Source of the DNA: Sphingopyxis panaciterrae
GTDB lineage: Bacteria > Pseudomonadota > Alphaproteobacteria > Sphingomonadales > Sphingomonadaceae
Length of the DNA stretch: 64,000 nt
Assembly (NCBI RefSeq): GCF_011762125.1
Contig: NZ_JAASQN010000001.1
Span: forward strand, 1,302,001 to 1,366,000
Direction of reading: 5' to 3'
Part shown: positions 1 to 8,579 of the stretch, one piece after another
Layout: each line of letters begins with the position of its first letter
How positions within the stretch are numbered: position 1 is the first letter of the stretch
Made by a program: the position numbers and the translations under genes
The notes under the pieces: generated by a model
Database searches by the model: none
Told to the model about the DNA's origin: nothing
What the model saw: only the letters and a program-made list of their open reading frames with translations

Positions 1-878
1 GCGAACTGCGCGGCGATGCGGTCGAACTCGGCCTTCGGCGGATCGATGCCCAGCGACTTCACATGGACGAACTCTTCCTCGACCTGGCGGCGATATTCCT
101 CGGCGCCCAGCTCGTGGATCAGGATCTTGATCCGCGCCTTGTAGATATTGTCGCGGCGGCCATAGCGGTTGTAGACGCGCAGGCACGCCTCGGCATAGCT
201 CAGCATGTCGTCCAGCGGCACGAAATCCTTGATCAGCGGCGCAATCATCGGGGTGCGGCCCATGCCGCCGCCGACGTAGAACGCCGCGCCGTGGACGCCG
301 TCCTGCTCGACGATCTGGATGCCGATATCGTGGAGGCGCATCGCGGCGCGATCTTCCTCGGCGGCGATCACGGCGATCTTGAACTTGCGCGGCAAATAGC
401 TGAATTCGGGGTGGAAGCTCGACCACTGGCGGAGCAGTTCGGCCCATGGGCGCGGATCGGTGATTTCGTCGGCGGCGGCACCGGCCCACTGGTCAGAACT
501 GATGTTGCGGATGCAATTGCCGCTGGTCTGGATCGCGTGCATCTCCACCGATGCCAGATCGGCGAGGATCGCGGGCGCGTCTTCCAGCTTGATCCAGTTA
601 TACTGGATATTCTGGCGCGTCGTGAAATGGCCGTAATCGCGGTCATATTTGCGCGCGATGTGAGCGAGCATCCGCATCTGGCGGCTGTCGAGCGTCCCAT
701 AAGGGACCGCTACCCGCAGCATATAGGCGTGAAGCTGGAGGTAAAGGCCGTTCATCAGTCGCAGCGGCTTGAACTGGTCCTCGGTGATTTCGCCCGCAAG
801 GCGGCGGCGCACTTGGTCGCTGAACTCGGCGACACGGGCAGCAACCATCTGATGGTCATATTCGTCATATTTATACAT
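1..878 (-). CDS. cysI: Nitrite/sulfite reductase, N-terminal part (assimilatory sulfite reductase)
   Basis: Partial gene: it begins at an ATG on the minus strand (876-878) and runs off the left edge, so about 292 residues are visible. The protein starts MYKYDEYDHQ and carries the features of siroheme nitrite/sulfite reductases: a ferredoxin-like half-domain, the motif GHFTTRQNIQYNW near residue 85 and TSGNCIRNI near residue 125. The C-terminal cysteines that bind the coupled [4Fe-4S]-siroheme centre would lie outside the window. Neighbouring cobA makes the siroheme precursor, so sulfite rather than nitrite is the likelier substrate (inference). It starts one base after the DUF2849 stop codon, so the two are co-transcribed. 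Confidence 0.93.
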   Translation of the reverse strand, partial: MYKYDEYDHQMVAARVAEFSDQVRRRLAGEITEDQFKPLRLMNGLYLQLHAYMLRVAVPYGTLDSRQMRMLAHIARKYDRDYGHFTTRQNIQYNWIKLEDAPAILADLASVEMHAIQTSGNCIRNISSDQWAGAAADEITDPRPWAELLRQWSSFHPEFSYLPRKFKIAVIAAEEDRAAMRLHDIGIQIVEQDGVHGAAFYVGGGMGRTPMIAPLIKDFVPLDDMLSYAEACLRVYNRYGRRDNIYKARIKILIHELGAEEYRRQVEEEFVHVKSLGIDPPKAEFDRIAAQF

Positions 879-879
879 G

Positions 880-1176
880 TCAGATCACCCAGTCGCCGGC
901 CGCGGGATCGGCGGGTTTCAAAGTCAGGTCGGGGCGCACGGTCGGACCCAGCGCGCGAATACGGTCCTTGATATGCGCGGGGCGCGGACCCTCGGCGGTT
1001 ATCTCGCCAGCGATGATGTAGGGAGCGTTGACGCGGCGCGCGCCTTCCTCGGCGGCAAGGATCGCCTCGCCCTGCTCGCCGACGTCGGCGGCGTCCTCGA
1101 TATGCAGCGACCAGTCGGCACCGGTCCACCAGGTGACAAATCCCGTTTTCAGGTCATTGCCCGTGAGCAGCTTCAT
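880..1176 (-). CDS. DUF2849 small protein of the sulfite-reduction operon
   Basis: A 98-residue protein beginning MKLLTGNDLKTGFVTWW. I recognise it as the DUF2849 family, which in alphaproteobacteria recurs between cobA/cysG and cysI; no biochemical role is established. It is rich in Trp, Asp and Glu with no signal peptide or membrane segment, so it should be cytosolic. Its ATG overlaps the cobA stop (ATGA), and cysI begins one base after its own stop, so all three are translationally coupled. This start is preferred because upstream extensions would overlap cobA widely. A supporting role in siroheme delivery or sulfite reductase function is inference only. Confidence 0.85.
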   Translation of the reverse strand: MKLLTGNDLKTGFVTWWTGADWSLHIEDAADVGEQGEAILAAEEGARRVNAPYIIAGEITAEGPRPAHIKDRIRALGPTVRPDLTLKPADPAAGDWVI

Positions 1177-1961
1177 GTGAAATCCCTTATTTGAGCAGCA
1201 ACGCCCGGTGCGCCGAGGCAATCGAGCGCGTCGGCGCGTGCTGCGACCTTGCCGACCACGATCAGCGCCGGGCTTTGGACTTTCTCGCGCGCGACGAGGT
1301 CGCCGAGATCGGTGAGGAGCGTGCGCAGGACGCGCGCGTCGGCAGTGGTGCCGCGCTCGACGACAGCGACAGGAAGATCGGGCGAAACGCCATCGGCGAT
1401 CAATTTGTCGGCGATGGCGTTGGCGGTCGCGAGGCCCATGTAGATAACCAGCGTCCGGCCATGGCCCGCGAGCCCCGACCAGTCCTGATCGGTCAGGTCC
1501 TTGCACTGGCCAGCAACGAAGCTGACCGCGCTCGCATCTTCACGATGGGTGAGGGGGAGTCCTGCCTGTGCGGCGCAACCCGCCGCCGCGGTGATGCCAG
1601 GGACGACCTCCACCGCGACGCCGGCCTTGCGCGCGGCGTCGAGTTCCTCGCCGCCGCGCCCGAAGATAAAGGGATCGCCGCCCTTCAGGCGTACGACCTG
1701 CTTGCCCGTCAGCGTTTCGCGGACGAGCAGCTCGTTGATCAGTTCCTGCTTCAGCGTGTGGCGGCTGCGCTGCTTGGCAACGCTGATCCGGTCGACCTGC
1801 GGCGGGATCAGCGCGAGCACGCCGTCGCCGACAAGCCCGTCGTGGACGACCAGATCGGCGCTCGCGAGCAGCCGCGCGGCGCGCAGCGTCAACAGGTCGG
1901 GGTCGCCGGGGCCGGCGCCGACGAGCCACAGCTTGCCTGCAGAAATCGGAGTCTTTTCCAT
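1173..1961 (-). CDS. cobA: Uroporphyrinogen-III C-methyltransferase
   Basis: A 262-residue SAM-dependent methyltransferase that converts uroporphyrinogen III to precorrin-2, the branch point to siroheme and cobalamin. The tetrapyrrole methylase signature is visible: VGAGPGDPDLLTLRA at residues 14-28, a GGDPFIFGRGGEE segment near residue 90, and PGITAAAGCAAQAG near residue 120. The length fits the single-domain CobA/SUMT form; no CysG-type dehydrogenase/ferrochelatase domain is present. The ATG at 1961 is chosen because the region upstream is a degenerate REP palindrome. It overlaps DUF2849 by ATGA, and cysI, the siroheme user, is in the same operon. Confidence 0.95.
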   Translation of the reverse strand: MEKTPISAGKLWLVGAGPGDPDLLTLRAARLLASADLVVHDGLVGDGVLALIPPQVDRISVAKQRSRHTLKQELINELLVRETLTGKQVVRLKGGDPFIFGRGGEELDAARKAGVAVEVVPGITAAAGCAAQAGLPLTHREDASAVSFVAGQCKDLTDQDWSGLAGHGRTLVIYMGLATANAIADKLIADGVSPDLPVAVVERGTTADARVLRTLLTDLGDLVAREKVQSPALIVVGKVAARADALDCLGAPGVAAQIRDFT

Positions 1962-2044
1962 GCAGCGGAGATGGGCCGTGCCGGTCGATATGGCAAAGCA
2001 GGCTTTTTTGATGGCGATGAAGGTAAAATTGCTCCTTCGACTAT

Positions 2045-2121
2045 CGTCGCCCCGGACTTGATCCGGGGTCCATTCTTCGTTCGTCCGGCGGAATGGATGC
2101 AGGATCAGGGCCGGCATGACG
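2045..2121. repeat. Degenerate REP-type palindrome (GTCNCCCCGGACTTGATCCGG family)
   Basis: Left arm CGTCGCCCCGGACTTGATCC and a decayed right arm ending GGCATGACG form an imperfect inverted repeat between astD and cobA, both on the minus strand. The same left-arm core recurs near 11.6, 28.0, 33.6 and 58.1 kb. Confidence 0.6.
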
Positions 2122-2130
2122 AAAAAGAGA

Positions 2131-3582
2131 TTAAAGAAAGCCCTTGCGGATCAGCTTCGGCTTGTCAGCCTCGCTCTCGCGCAAACCGACCCCGATCGAC
2201 GCGCGCATCGTGTCGCTTTCCGAACTGGCGACCGGATAGGCGCAGTAATCGGCCGCATAAAAGGCGCTGGGCCGGTGATTGCCCGACAGTCCGATGCCGC
2301 CGAAGGGTGCCGCGGACGAGGCGCCGTTGGTCGGCCGGTTCCAGTTGATCACGCCGCCGCGCGCATTCGCCCAAAACTGGTCGTAGAGCTTCGGCGAACC
2401 GCCGATCAGCGCCGCCGACAGGCCAAAGGCGGTATTGTTCGCCTCGGCGATCGCGGCCTCGAAACTGTCGACGCGGATCACTTGCAGCAGCGGGCCGAAC
2501 AATTCGATGTCGGGGCGCTCGGGCATCGTGGTGACGTCGATGATGCCGGGGGTCAGGAAGGGGCGGCCGGGCACCGGACGCGTCATATGGCGGATCACCT
2601 GGCCGCCGTTCGACATCAGGATCAGGAAGCTTTCGGTCAGGCCGTCGGCGGCTTCGTTGTCGATCACCGGACCCATATAGGGGGCGGGGTCGGCGTGCGG
2701 ATGGTCGACGATCAACCGGCCCGACAGATCGCGCACCTGTTCGATCAGGCCATCGGCGAGGCTTTCCTTGACGATCAGACGCCGCGCGTTCGAACAGCGT
2801 TGTCCGGCGCTGAGAAAAGCCGACTGCACGACGAGGATTGCCGCGGTACGGATGTCGGCGGTGTCCCACACGACGATGGGATTGTTGCCGCCCATTTCGA
2901 GTGCGAGAATCTTGTCTGGGCGGTTTGCGAACTGGCGGTTCAGCGCCAGGCCGGTACGCGCCGAGCCGGTGAACAGCAATCCGTCGATGTCGGGATGGCC
3001 GGCGAGCGCCTTTCCTGTTTCGGGGCCGCCGACGACAAGACGGAGCACCTCTTTCGGGACGCCGGCGCTGTGGAACAGGTCGACGAGCATCGCGCCGACC
3101 GCAGGTGTCTTTTCCGATGGTTTGAAAATCACCGAATTGCCCGCGAGTAAGGCGGGCACGATATGGCCGTTGGGCAGGTGCGCCGGAAAATTATAGGGAC
3201 CGAGCACCGCGAGCGCGCCGTGCGGCTTGTGGCGCACGGCATTGCGGAGCCCCATCGCGCCTTCGATCCGCCGGTTCGGCGTCCGTTCGGCATAGGCGGT
3301 GACCGAAATATTGACCTTGTTGTAAACGGACTCGACCTCGGTCCGCGCTTCCCACAAAGGCTTGCCGGTTTCGCGCGCGATCAGGTCGGCGAACTTCTCG
3401 CCTTCGGCCTTCACCCGGTCGGCGAAGCGACGCAGTGTTTCGGTGCGGAAAGTGACGGGTTTCGCGGCCCATTCGGGCCATGCGGCCCTTGCGATTGCGA
3501 CCTCATCATCGACATGGCTGGTCGGGCCGCGCCACAGTTCCTCGCCGGTGGCGGGCTCGTACGAAAGCAGCTCTTCGCTCAT
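2131..3582 (-). CDS. astD: Succinylglutamate-semialdehyde dehydrogenase
   Basis: A 483-residue NAD-dependent aldehyde dehydrogenase that would oxidise N-succinylglutamate semialdehyde, fourth step of the arginine succinyltransferase (AST) pathway. Catalytic residues are in place: Glu229 in LALEMGGNNP and Cys263 in SAGQRCSNARR. GPYNFPAHLPNGHIVPALL near residue 128 is typical of AstD. The start at 3582 gives a normal family length. No astA, astB, astC or astE lies nearby, so the gene stands alone; it is divergent from the hydrolase at 3637. An alternative is a related semialdehyde dehydrogenase serving the polyamine island 13 kb away. Confidence 0.9.
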   Translation of the reverse strand: MSEELLSYEPATGEELWRGPTSHVDDEVAIARAAWPEWAAKPVTFRTETLRRFADRVKAEGEKFADLIARETGKPLWEARTEVESVYNKVNISVTAYAERTPNRRIEGAMGLRNAVRHKPHGALAVLGPYNFPAHLPNGHIVPALLAGNSVIFKPSEKTPAVGAMLVDLFHSAGVPKEVLRLVVGGPETGKALAGHPDIDGLLFTGSARTGLALNRQFANRPDKILALEMGGNNPIVVWDTADIRTAAILVVQSAFLSAGQRCSNARRLIVKESLADGLIEQVRDLSGRLIVDHPHADPAPYMGPVIDNEAADGLTESFLILMSNGGQVIRHMTRPVPGRPFLTPGIIDVTTMPERPDIELFGPLLQVIRVDSFEAAIAEANNTAFGLSAALIGGSPKLYDQFWANARGGVINWNRPTNGASSAAPFGGIGLSGNHRPSAFYAADYCAYPVASSESDTMRASIGVGLRESEADKPKLIRKGFL

Positions 3583-3636
3583 GACCGGATGCCTTATCGG
3601 CGAAAGCGGGCGGCGGCAACCGTCGGGCAGATTTGC

Positions 3637-4617
3637 ATGACGGATCGCTTGCACGCGGGCGCCGCGTTGGCGATAGACGCCGTAGACGCAGGCGAGAAAA
3701 GGAAGCGCGCCATTTCGGTCAAACAGGGAGTCCAACGCGACGGGCGCCGCGACTGGTCGGACCATTATTGGTGGTCGGGCGACGGCGTGCGCCTGCATGC
3801 GCGCATCTATGATGGGCCCGGGGAAGCAATCGGCGCGCCGCCGGTGCTCTGTCTGCCGGGACTGGCGCGCAATGCCCGCGATTTCGAGGCAGTGGCGCCA
3901 CATGTCGCGCAGTGGCGCAAGGTGATCGTCGTCGAATTTCGCGGGCGCGGCGAGAGCGCTTACGCCAAGGACCCGATGACCTATGTCCCGCTGACCTATG
4001 TCCAGGATGTCGTCGCCTTGCTCGACGAACTGGGAATCCAGCGCTTCGCGACGATCGGCACCTCGCTCGGCGGCCTTGTGGCAATGCTCATGGCGGCGAG
4101 CCTGCCGGGGCGGCTCGTCGGTGCGGTGCTCAACGATGTCGGACCCGAACTCGAAGCGGCGGGACTTGCGCGCATTCGTGACTATATCGGCGCCGGGGGT
4201 AGCCAGCCGACATGGATTCACGCTGCGCGCGCCTTCGCCGAGCTCAACGGCGCAGTCTATCCCGGCTATGAAATCCACGATTGGCTACGGCTGACCAAGC
4301 GCACGCATCGCCTGACCCCCGAAGGGCGCATCGTCACCGACTACGACAAGCAGATCGCGGCGCCGCTCCGCGTCCCCAACAGCGATGGCGGCGTCGATCT
4401 ATGGCCCGCCTATCAGGCGCTTGGCGAAATTCCGGTGTTGATCCTGCGCGGGCAGCATTCGGATATCCTGTCGCGCGCGGCAGCCGAAAAGATGGCGACG
4501 AAACTCCCCAAGGCAAGGCTGGTCGAAATTCCGGGCGTTGGTCATGCGCCGACGATGGACGAGGCCGAAGCGCGCGCGGCGATCGACGCCTGGGCGGCGA
4601 AATTGCCCGCCGCGTGA
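3637..4617 (+). CDS. Alpha/beta hydrolase
   Basis: A 326-residue alpha/beta-hydrolase fold protein. The nucleophile elbow GTSLGG gives Ser143; Asp276 in GQHSDIL and His303 in GVGHAPTMDE complete the likely triad; an HG-equivalent LPGLARN loop near residue 73 would form the oxyanion hole. No signal peptide is seen, so it is probably cytosolic. The substrate is unknown. The start is uncertain: ATG 3637 is the first in-frame ATG after the divergent astD start, but homology-like sequence begins only around residue 38, so a shorter protein from a non-ATG codon is possible. Its stop overlaps the next gene's GTG start, implying coupling to the glycosyltransferase. Confidence 0.88.
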   Translation: MTDRLHAGAALAIDAVDAGEKRKRAISVKQGVQRDGRRDWSDHYWWSGDGVRLHARIYDGPGEAIGAPPVLCLPGLARNARDFEAVAPHVAQWRKVIVVEFRGRGESAYAKDPMTYVPLTYVQDVVALLDELGIQRFATIGTSLGGLVAMLMAASLPGRLVGAVLNDVGPELEAAGLARIRDYIGAGGSQPTWIHAARAFAELNGAVYPGYEIHDWLRLTKRTHRLTPEGRIVTDYDKQIAAPLRVPNSDGGVDLWPAYQALGEIPVLILRGQHSDILSRAAAEKMATKLPKARLVEIPGVGHAPTMDEAEARAAIDAWAAKLPAA

Positions 4618-5759
4618 CCGGCACTGATCGCCCGGCGCGGCTGCTCCACCTCCACTCGAGCTTTTCGCTGGGCGGCAAGGAGGCGCGTGCCGTCCGGCTG
4701 ATGAACCTGATGGGTCCCCGCGCCAGCCATGTCATCCTGTCGGCGGTTCCCGATGCGCTGAGCGCGCGTGATGCGATCGACCCCGCGATTGATGTCGAGT
4801 TTCCCGCCGCCGCGCCGCCGCTGCACGGAAAGCCGGGGCCTGCGCGCTACCGCGATCTTGCGGACTATATGCAGCAGTTCGATCTTGTCCTCAGCTATAA
4901 TTGGGGATCGATGGATGGCGTGATGGCGCACCGGTTGTTCGCGCCTTTCCGTAACCTGCCGCCACTGATTCATCATGAGGATGGGTTCAATGAGGATGAG
5001 AGCGTCCGGCGCAACTGGAAGCGAAATGGCTTCCGGCGCCTCGCGTTGCCGACCGCCGAGGCGCTCGTCGTGCCATCGGCCTTGCTCGAACGCATCGCGG
5101 CGGACGAATGGGGTGCAGGGCGCCGCACGCGGCTGATCCGTAACGGGATCGGCGTCGGCGCCTATGACCAGGCGCCCGACCTGCCGGTCGCCGGGCTCGA
5201 ACGGCGCGAGGGGGATGTCGTGATCGGCACTGTCGCCGGGCTGCGCAAGGTCAAGGATTTGCCGCGCCTCGTGCGCGCGGTTGCCGCCTTGCCCGCAAAT
5301 GTCCGGCTGGTGATCGTGGGCGAGGGGCCGGAGCGCGATGCGATTGCGGCGGAGGCCGTGGCGTGCGGCATGACCGGCCGGCTGGTAATGCCGGGCTTCA
5401 TGGCCGAACCCGCCCGCTGGATTGGCCATTTCGACTTGCTCGCGCTGTCGTCGCGTAGCGAGCAGGCGCCGATCGCGGTGATCGAGGCGATGGCGGCGGG
5501 TTTGCCCGTCGTCAGCCCCGATGTCGGCGATGTGGCGGCGATGGTTTCGGACGACAACCGCCGCTTCGTCGCTGCCGACGAATATGGCTTTCGTGCCGCT
5601 TTGGCCGAACTGGCGACCGACGCCGCCTTGCGCCACCAGGTCGGCGCGGCGAACCGGGGCACGGCCGCCCAACGCTTCGGCGAATCTGCCATGGTCGCGG
5701 CTTATGAAAATCTCTATGGTCGCGCGCTTGACGGACGCCGCCTGCTCACCGGCACATGA
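4614..5759 (+). CDS. Glycosyltransferase, GT4-like
   Basis: A 381-residue GT-B fold glycosyltransferase. Visible are an N-terminal donor-side glycine-rich turn (HSSFSLGGKEARAVRL, about residue 14), a central VIGTVAGLRKVKDL segment starting the nucleotide-sugar-binding half, GEGPERDAI, and the C-terminal EX7E signature in SEQAPIAVIEAMAAGLPVV. The acceptor and sugar are not predictable; surface polysaccharide is a reasonable guess. GTG is chosen as start because it forms a GTGA overlap with the hydrolase stop and gives a normal length. The next gene starts 100 bases on. Confidence 0.9.
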   Translation: MTGTDRPARLLHLHSSFSLGGKEARAVRLMNLMGPRASHVILSAVPDALSARDAIDPAIDVEFPAAAPPLHGKPGPARYRDLADYMQQFDLVLSYNWGSMDGVMAHRLFAPFRNLPPLIHHEDGFNEDESVRRNWKRNGFRRLALPTAEALVVPSALLERIAADEWGAGRRTRLIRNGIGVGAYDQAPDLPVAGLERREGDVVIGTVAGLRKVKDLPRLVRAVAALPANVRLVIVGEGPERDAIAAEAVACGMTGRLVMPGFMAEPARWIGHFDLLALSSRSEQAPIAVIEAMAAGLPVVSPDVGDVAAMVSDDNRRFVAADEYGFRAALAELATDAALRHQVGAANRGTAAQRFGESAMVAAYENLYGRALDGRRLLTGT

Positions 5760-5859
5760 AGCGGCGCGCCATTGACTTTCACCGCCGCTTTCCGCTTACG
5801 GAACCGGCATTTGGGGGCCTGCCGCGGATGAAGGGCGGGCGGAGAGAAAGAGGTTTGAC

Positions 5860-7263
5860 GTGTTCAAAGGTTTGAAGCCCATTCTTTACGGCGGACGTGA
5901 AGTGTGGCCGTTGGTCGAGGGCGGCAAGGGCGTTTCGGCAACCAACCATATGTCGAGCGGCGCGTGGGCCGCTGCGGGCGGAATCGGCACCGTGTCGGCC
6001 GTCAACGCCGACAGCTATGACGCCGAAGGCAAGATTATCCCCCAGGTTTACAACGCCCTGACGCGGCGCGAGCGTCACGAAGAACTGATCCAGTACGGGA
6101 TCGAAGGCGCCGTCGCGCAGGTCGAACGCGCCCATGAGGTGTCGGGCGGCAAGGGCGCGATCAACATCAACGTCTTGTGGGAAATGGGCGGCGCGCAACA
6201 GATCCTCGAAGGCGTGCTCGAACGGACGAAGGGTCTGGTCGCCGGCGTCACTTGCGGTGCTGGGATGCCGTACAAGCTCAGCGAAATCGCCGAGCGGCAC
6301 AATGTCCTTTATCTGCCGATCATCAGCTCGGCGCGCGCCTTCCGCGCGCTGTGGAAACGCGCCTATCACAAGGTTTCGCATCTCCTGGGTGCGGTGGTTT
6401 ACGAAGATCCTTGGCTCGCCGGCGGCCACAACGGCCTGTCGAATGCCGAAGACCCGCTGGTGCCGCAGGATCCCTACCCGCGCGTCAAGGCGCTGCGCGA
6501 GACGATGCGCGCGGAAGGGATTTCGGACGACGTGCCGATCGTGATGGCGGGCGGCGTCTGGTATCTGCGTGACTGGGAACACTGGATCGACAATCCCGAA
6601 CTCGGGCAGATCGTTTTCCAATATGGCACGCGGCCGCTGCTGACCGAGGAAAGTCCCATCCCGCAGCAGTGGAAGGACCGTCTGCGCACGCTCGACGACG
6701 GCGATGTGCTGCTCCACCGCTTCTCGCCGACGGGCTTTTATTCGAGCGCCGTGCGCAACCCGTTCCTCCGCGATCTCGAAGCGCGCTCGGAACGCCAGAT
6801 ACCCTATTCGAAACAGGAAGCGGGCGATCATATCGTCCAGCTCGACGTCGGGGTGAAGGGCAAGAATTTCTGGGTCACCCCGCACGACCGCGCCCGCGCG
6901 CGCGACTGGTTCGCGGAAGGCTATACCGAGGCGCTCAAGACCCCCGACAACACGGTCGTTTTCGTGAACGACGCCGACAAGGCGACGATCCGCAAGGACC
7001 AGGCCGATTGCATGGGCTGCCTGTCTCACTGCGGTTTTTCGGCATGGAAGGACCATGACGATTATTCGACCGGCTACCTCGCCGATCCGCGCAGCTTCTG
7101 CATCCAGAAGACACTGCAGGACATCGCGCACGACGGCGATACCGAACAGAATCTGATGTTCGCAGGCCACGCCGCGTTCAATTTCAAGACCGATCCCTTC
7201 TATTCGAACAACTTCACCCCGACGGTGAAGCAACTGGTGGACCGGATTTTGACGGGGGATTGA
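5860..7263 (+). CDS. Nitronate monooxygenase-like flavin oxidoreductase with a C-terminal four-cysteine tail
   Basis: A 467-residue protein starting at GTG with a good GGAGAGAAAGAGG ribosome-binding site. The first 330 residues resemble the FMN-binding TIM barrel of the 2-nitropropane dioxygenase / enoyl reductase (FabK-like) family: AGVTCGAGMPYKLSE, a GAVVYEDPWLAGGHNG loop and PIVMAGGVWY. The last 130 residues are unusual, with Cys384, Cys387, Cys391 (CMGCLSHC) and Cys414 (SFCIQK), a spacing that could hold an Fe-S cluster. True nitronate monooxygenases are usually 320-380 residues and lack this tail. Function unknown; an Fe-S flavoprotein reductase is inferred. It stands alone, with a repeat-filled gap downstream. 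Confidence 0.85.
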   Translation: MFKGLKPILYGGREVWPLVEGGKGVSATNHMSSGAWAAAGGIGTVSAVNADSYDAEGKIIPQVYNALTRRERHEELIQYGIEGAVAQVERAHEVSGGKGAININVLWEMGGAQQILEGVLERTKGLVAGVTCGAGMPYKLSEIAERHNVLYLPIISSARAFRALWKRAYHKVSHLLGAVVYEDPWLAGGHNGLSNAEDPLVPQDPYPRVKALRETMRAEGISDDVPIVMAGGVWYLRDWEHWIDNPELGQIVFQYGTRPLLTEESPIPQQWKDRLRTLDDGDVLLHRFSPTGFYSSAVRNPFLRDLEARSERQIPYSKQEAGDHIVQLDVGVKGKNFWVTPHDRARARDWFAEGYTEALKTPDNTVVFVNDADKATIRKDQADCMGCLSHCGFSAWKDHDDYSTGYLADPRSFCIQKTLQDIAHDGDTEQNLMFAGHAAFNFKTDPFYSNNFTPTVKQLVDRILTGD

Positions 7264-7284
7264 TCGCCGACCGTTATTGATTTG

Positions 7285-7438
7285 GACTCGCACAAGGCCA
7301 CGAAGTCACAAAGTTTCTTGAAACTCGTTCGGCCTGAGCTTGTCGAAGGGCCGTTCTATCCTTGAGCCGAGGAAGGACGATGCTTCGACAAGCTCAACAC
7401 CAACGGAATACAGGAATCTTTGTGGCTTTGTGCGAGTC
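7285..7438. repeat. Nested inverted repeat
   Basis: Outer arms 7285-7305 and 7418-7438 (GACTCGCACAA.GCCAC.AAG) match at 19 of 21 positions as inverted copies. Inside them lie perfect 14-base inverted arms TGAGCTTGTCGAAG at 7335-7348 and CTTCGACAAGCTCA at 7383-7396. The whole forms a two-level hairpin of about 150 bases filling the gap between two convergent genes. No coding sequence is credible here. Confidence 0.75.
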
Positions 7439-7453
7439 AAATCAGCGACAAAG

Positions 7454-8452
7454 TCACGCCCACCCCTCCAGCACCTGATCGGGCGGCCGGTGCCCGTCGC
7501 ACCAGGCGCGGATATTCGCGATGACCTTTTCGCCCGACGCTTCGCGGCCCTCGATCGTTGCCGAGCCGAGATGCGGGAGCAGCACGACATTTTCGAGCGC
7601 TAGCAGGGCGGGATCGACCGCCGGTTCGTGCGTGTAGACGTCGAGCCCCGCCCCCGCAATGCGGCGCGTCTGGAGCGCCGTGACCAGCGCCTTTTCGTCG
7701 ACGATCTCGCCGCGCGCGGTGTTGATCAGATAGGCGGTCGGTTTCATCGCCGCGATCCGTGTTGCGCTCACCAACTCGTGCGTCTCGCTCGTGTGCGGGC
7801 AGTGGATCGTGACGATGTCGCTGATCCGCAGCAGCGTGTCGATGCTCGCGTGATAGCTGGCGCCCAGTTCTTCCTCGATCGCGGCGGGCAGGCGTTTGCG
7901 ATTGTGGTAGTGGATCGACAGACCGAAGGCGCGCGCGCGACGAGCGACCGCCAGACCGATCCGCCCCATGCCGACGATGCCGAGCAATTTGCCGCCGACG
8001 CGGTGGCCGAGCATCGTACTGGGCGCCCAACCTTCCCATTTCCCCGAGCGCATCAGCTTTTCGCCCTCGGCGAGGCGGCGCGGAACCGACAGGATCAGCG
8101 CCATCGTCATATCGGCGGTATCCTCGGTAAACACCCCGGGGGTGTTCGATACCATGATCCCCTTTGCGCGCGCGGCGGCCAGGTCGATATGATCGACCCC
8201 GGCCCCGAAATTGGCGATCAGCTTCAGCCGCTCCCCCGCCGCCGCGATGATCTCCGCGTCGATATTGTCGGTGACGGTCGGCACGAACACGTCGCAATCG
8301 GTGACGGCTTTTTTGAGCTGCTCGGTCGTAAACGCGTCGTCATGCGCCGACAGCGCGACGTCGAACAATTCGGCCATGCGCCCCTCGACATGCGGCATCA
8401 ACTGGCGGGTGACGATGACGCGGGGGCGTTTCGGACGGGATGAATCAGGCAT
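7454..8452 (-). CDS. D-2-hydroxyacid dehydrogenase (glyoxylate/hydroxypyruvate reductase type)
   Basis: A 332-residue NAD(P)-dependent 2-hydroxyacid dehydrogenase. The Rossmann motif GMGRIG is at 161-166 and the catalytic set is Arg247 (NTARGEI), Glu276 (YTHEP) and His294 (LLPHLGSA). The NFGAGVDHID segment near residue 82 is typical of GyaR-like enzymes reducing glyoxylate or hydroxypyruvate; exact substrate is not provable from sequence. ATG 8452 is chosen over a 27-residue extension because the upstream sequence is low-quality and the family starts near here. It is convergent with the flavin oxidoreductase across the nested repeat. Confidence 0.9.
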   Translation of the reverse strand: MPDSSRPKRPRVIVTRQLMPHVEGRMAELFDVALSAHDDAFTTEQLKKAVTDCDVFVPTVTDNIDAEIIAAAGERLKLIANFGAGVDHIDLAAARAKGIMVSNTPGVFTEDTADMTMALILSVPRRLAEGEKLMRSGKWEGWAPSTMLGHRVGGKLLGIVGMGRIGLAVARRARAFGLSIHYHNRKRLPAAIEEELGASYHASIDTLLRISDIVTIHCPHTSETHELVSATRIAAMKPTAYLINTARGEIVDEKALVTALQTRRIAGAGLDVYTHEPAVDPALLALENVVLLPHLGSATIEGREASGEKVIANIRAWCDGHRPPDQVLEGWA

Positions 8453-8579
8453 GGCCGCCGATAGAGCGTGCCGATGCGAAAGGGTCAAGGGGGTGGGTGC
8501 GTGCCGATGCTGTGGACGATCATCCGTTTGCATGCAGCGACCGGTTGAAAAGACCCGCCGATTTTGACAAGGCTGATGG

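Noticed and set aside
63..971. Plus-strand open frame of 302 codons at the left edge
   Set aside because: The minus strand carries a convincing sulfite reductase here, while the plus-strand product shows no recognisable domain.
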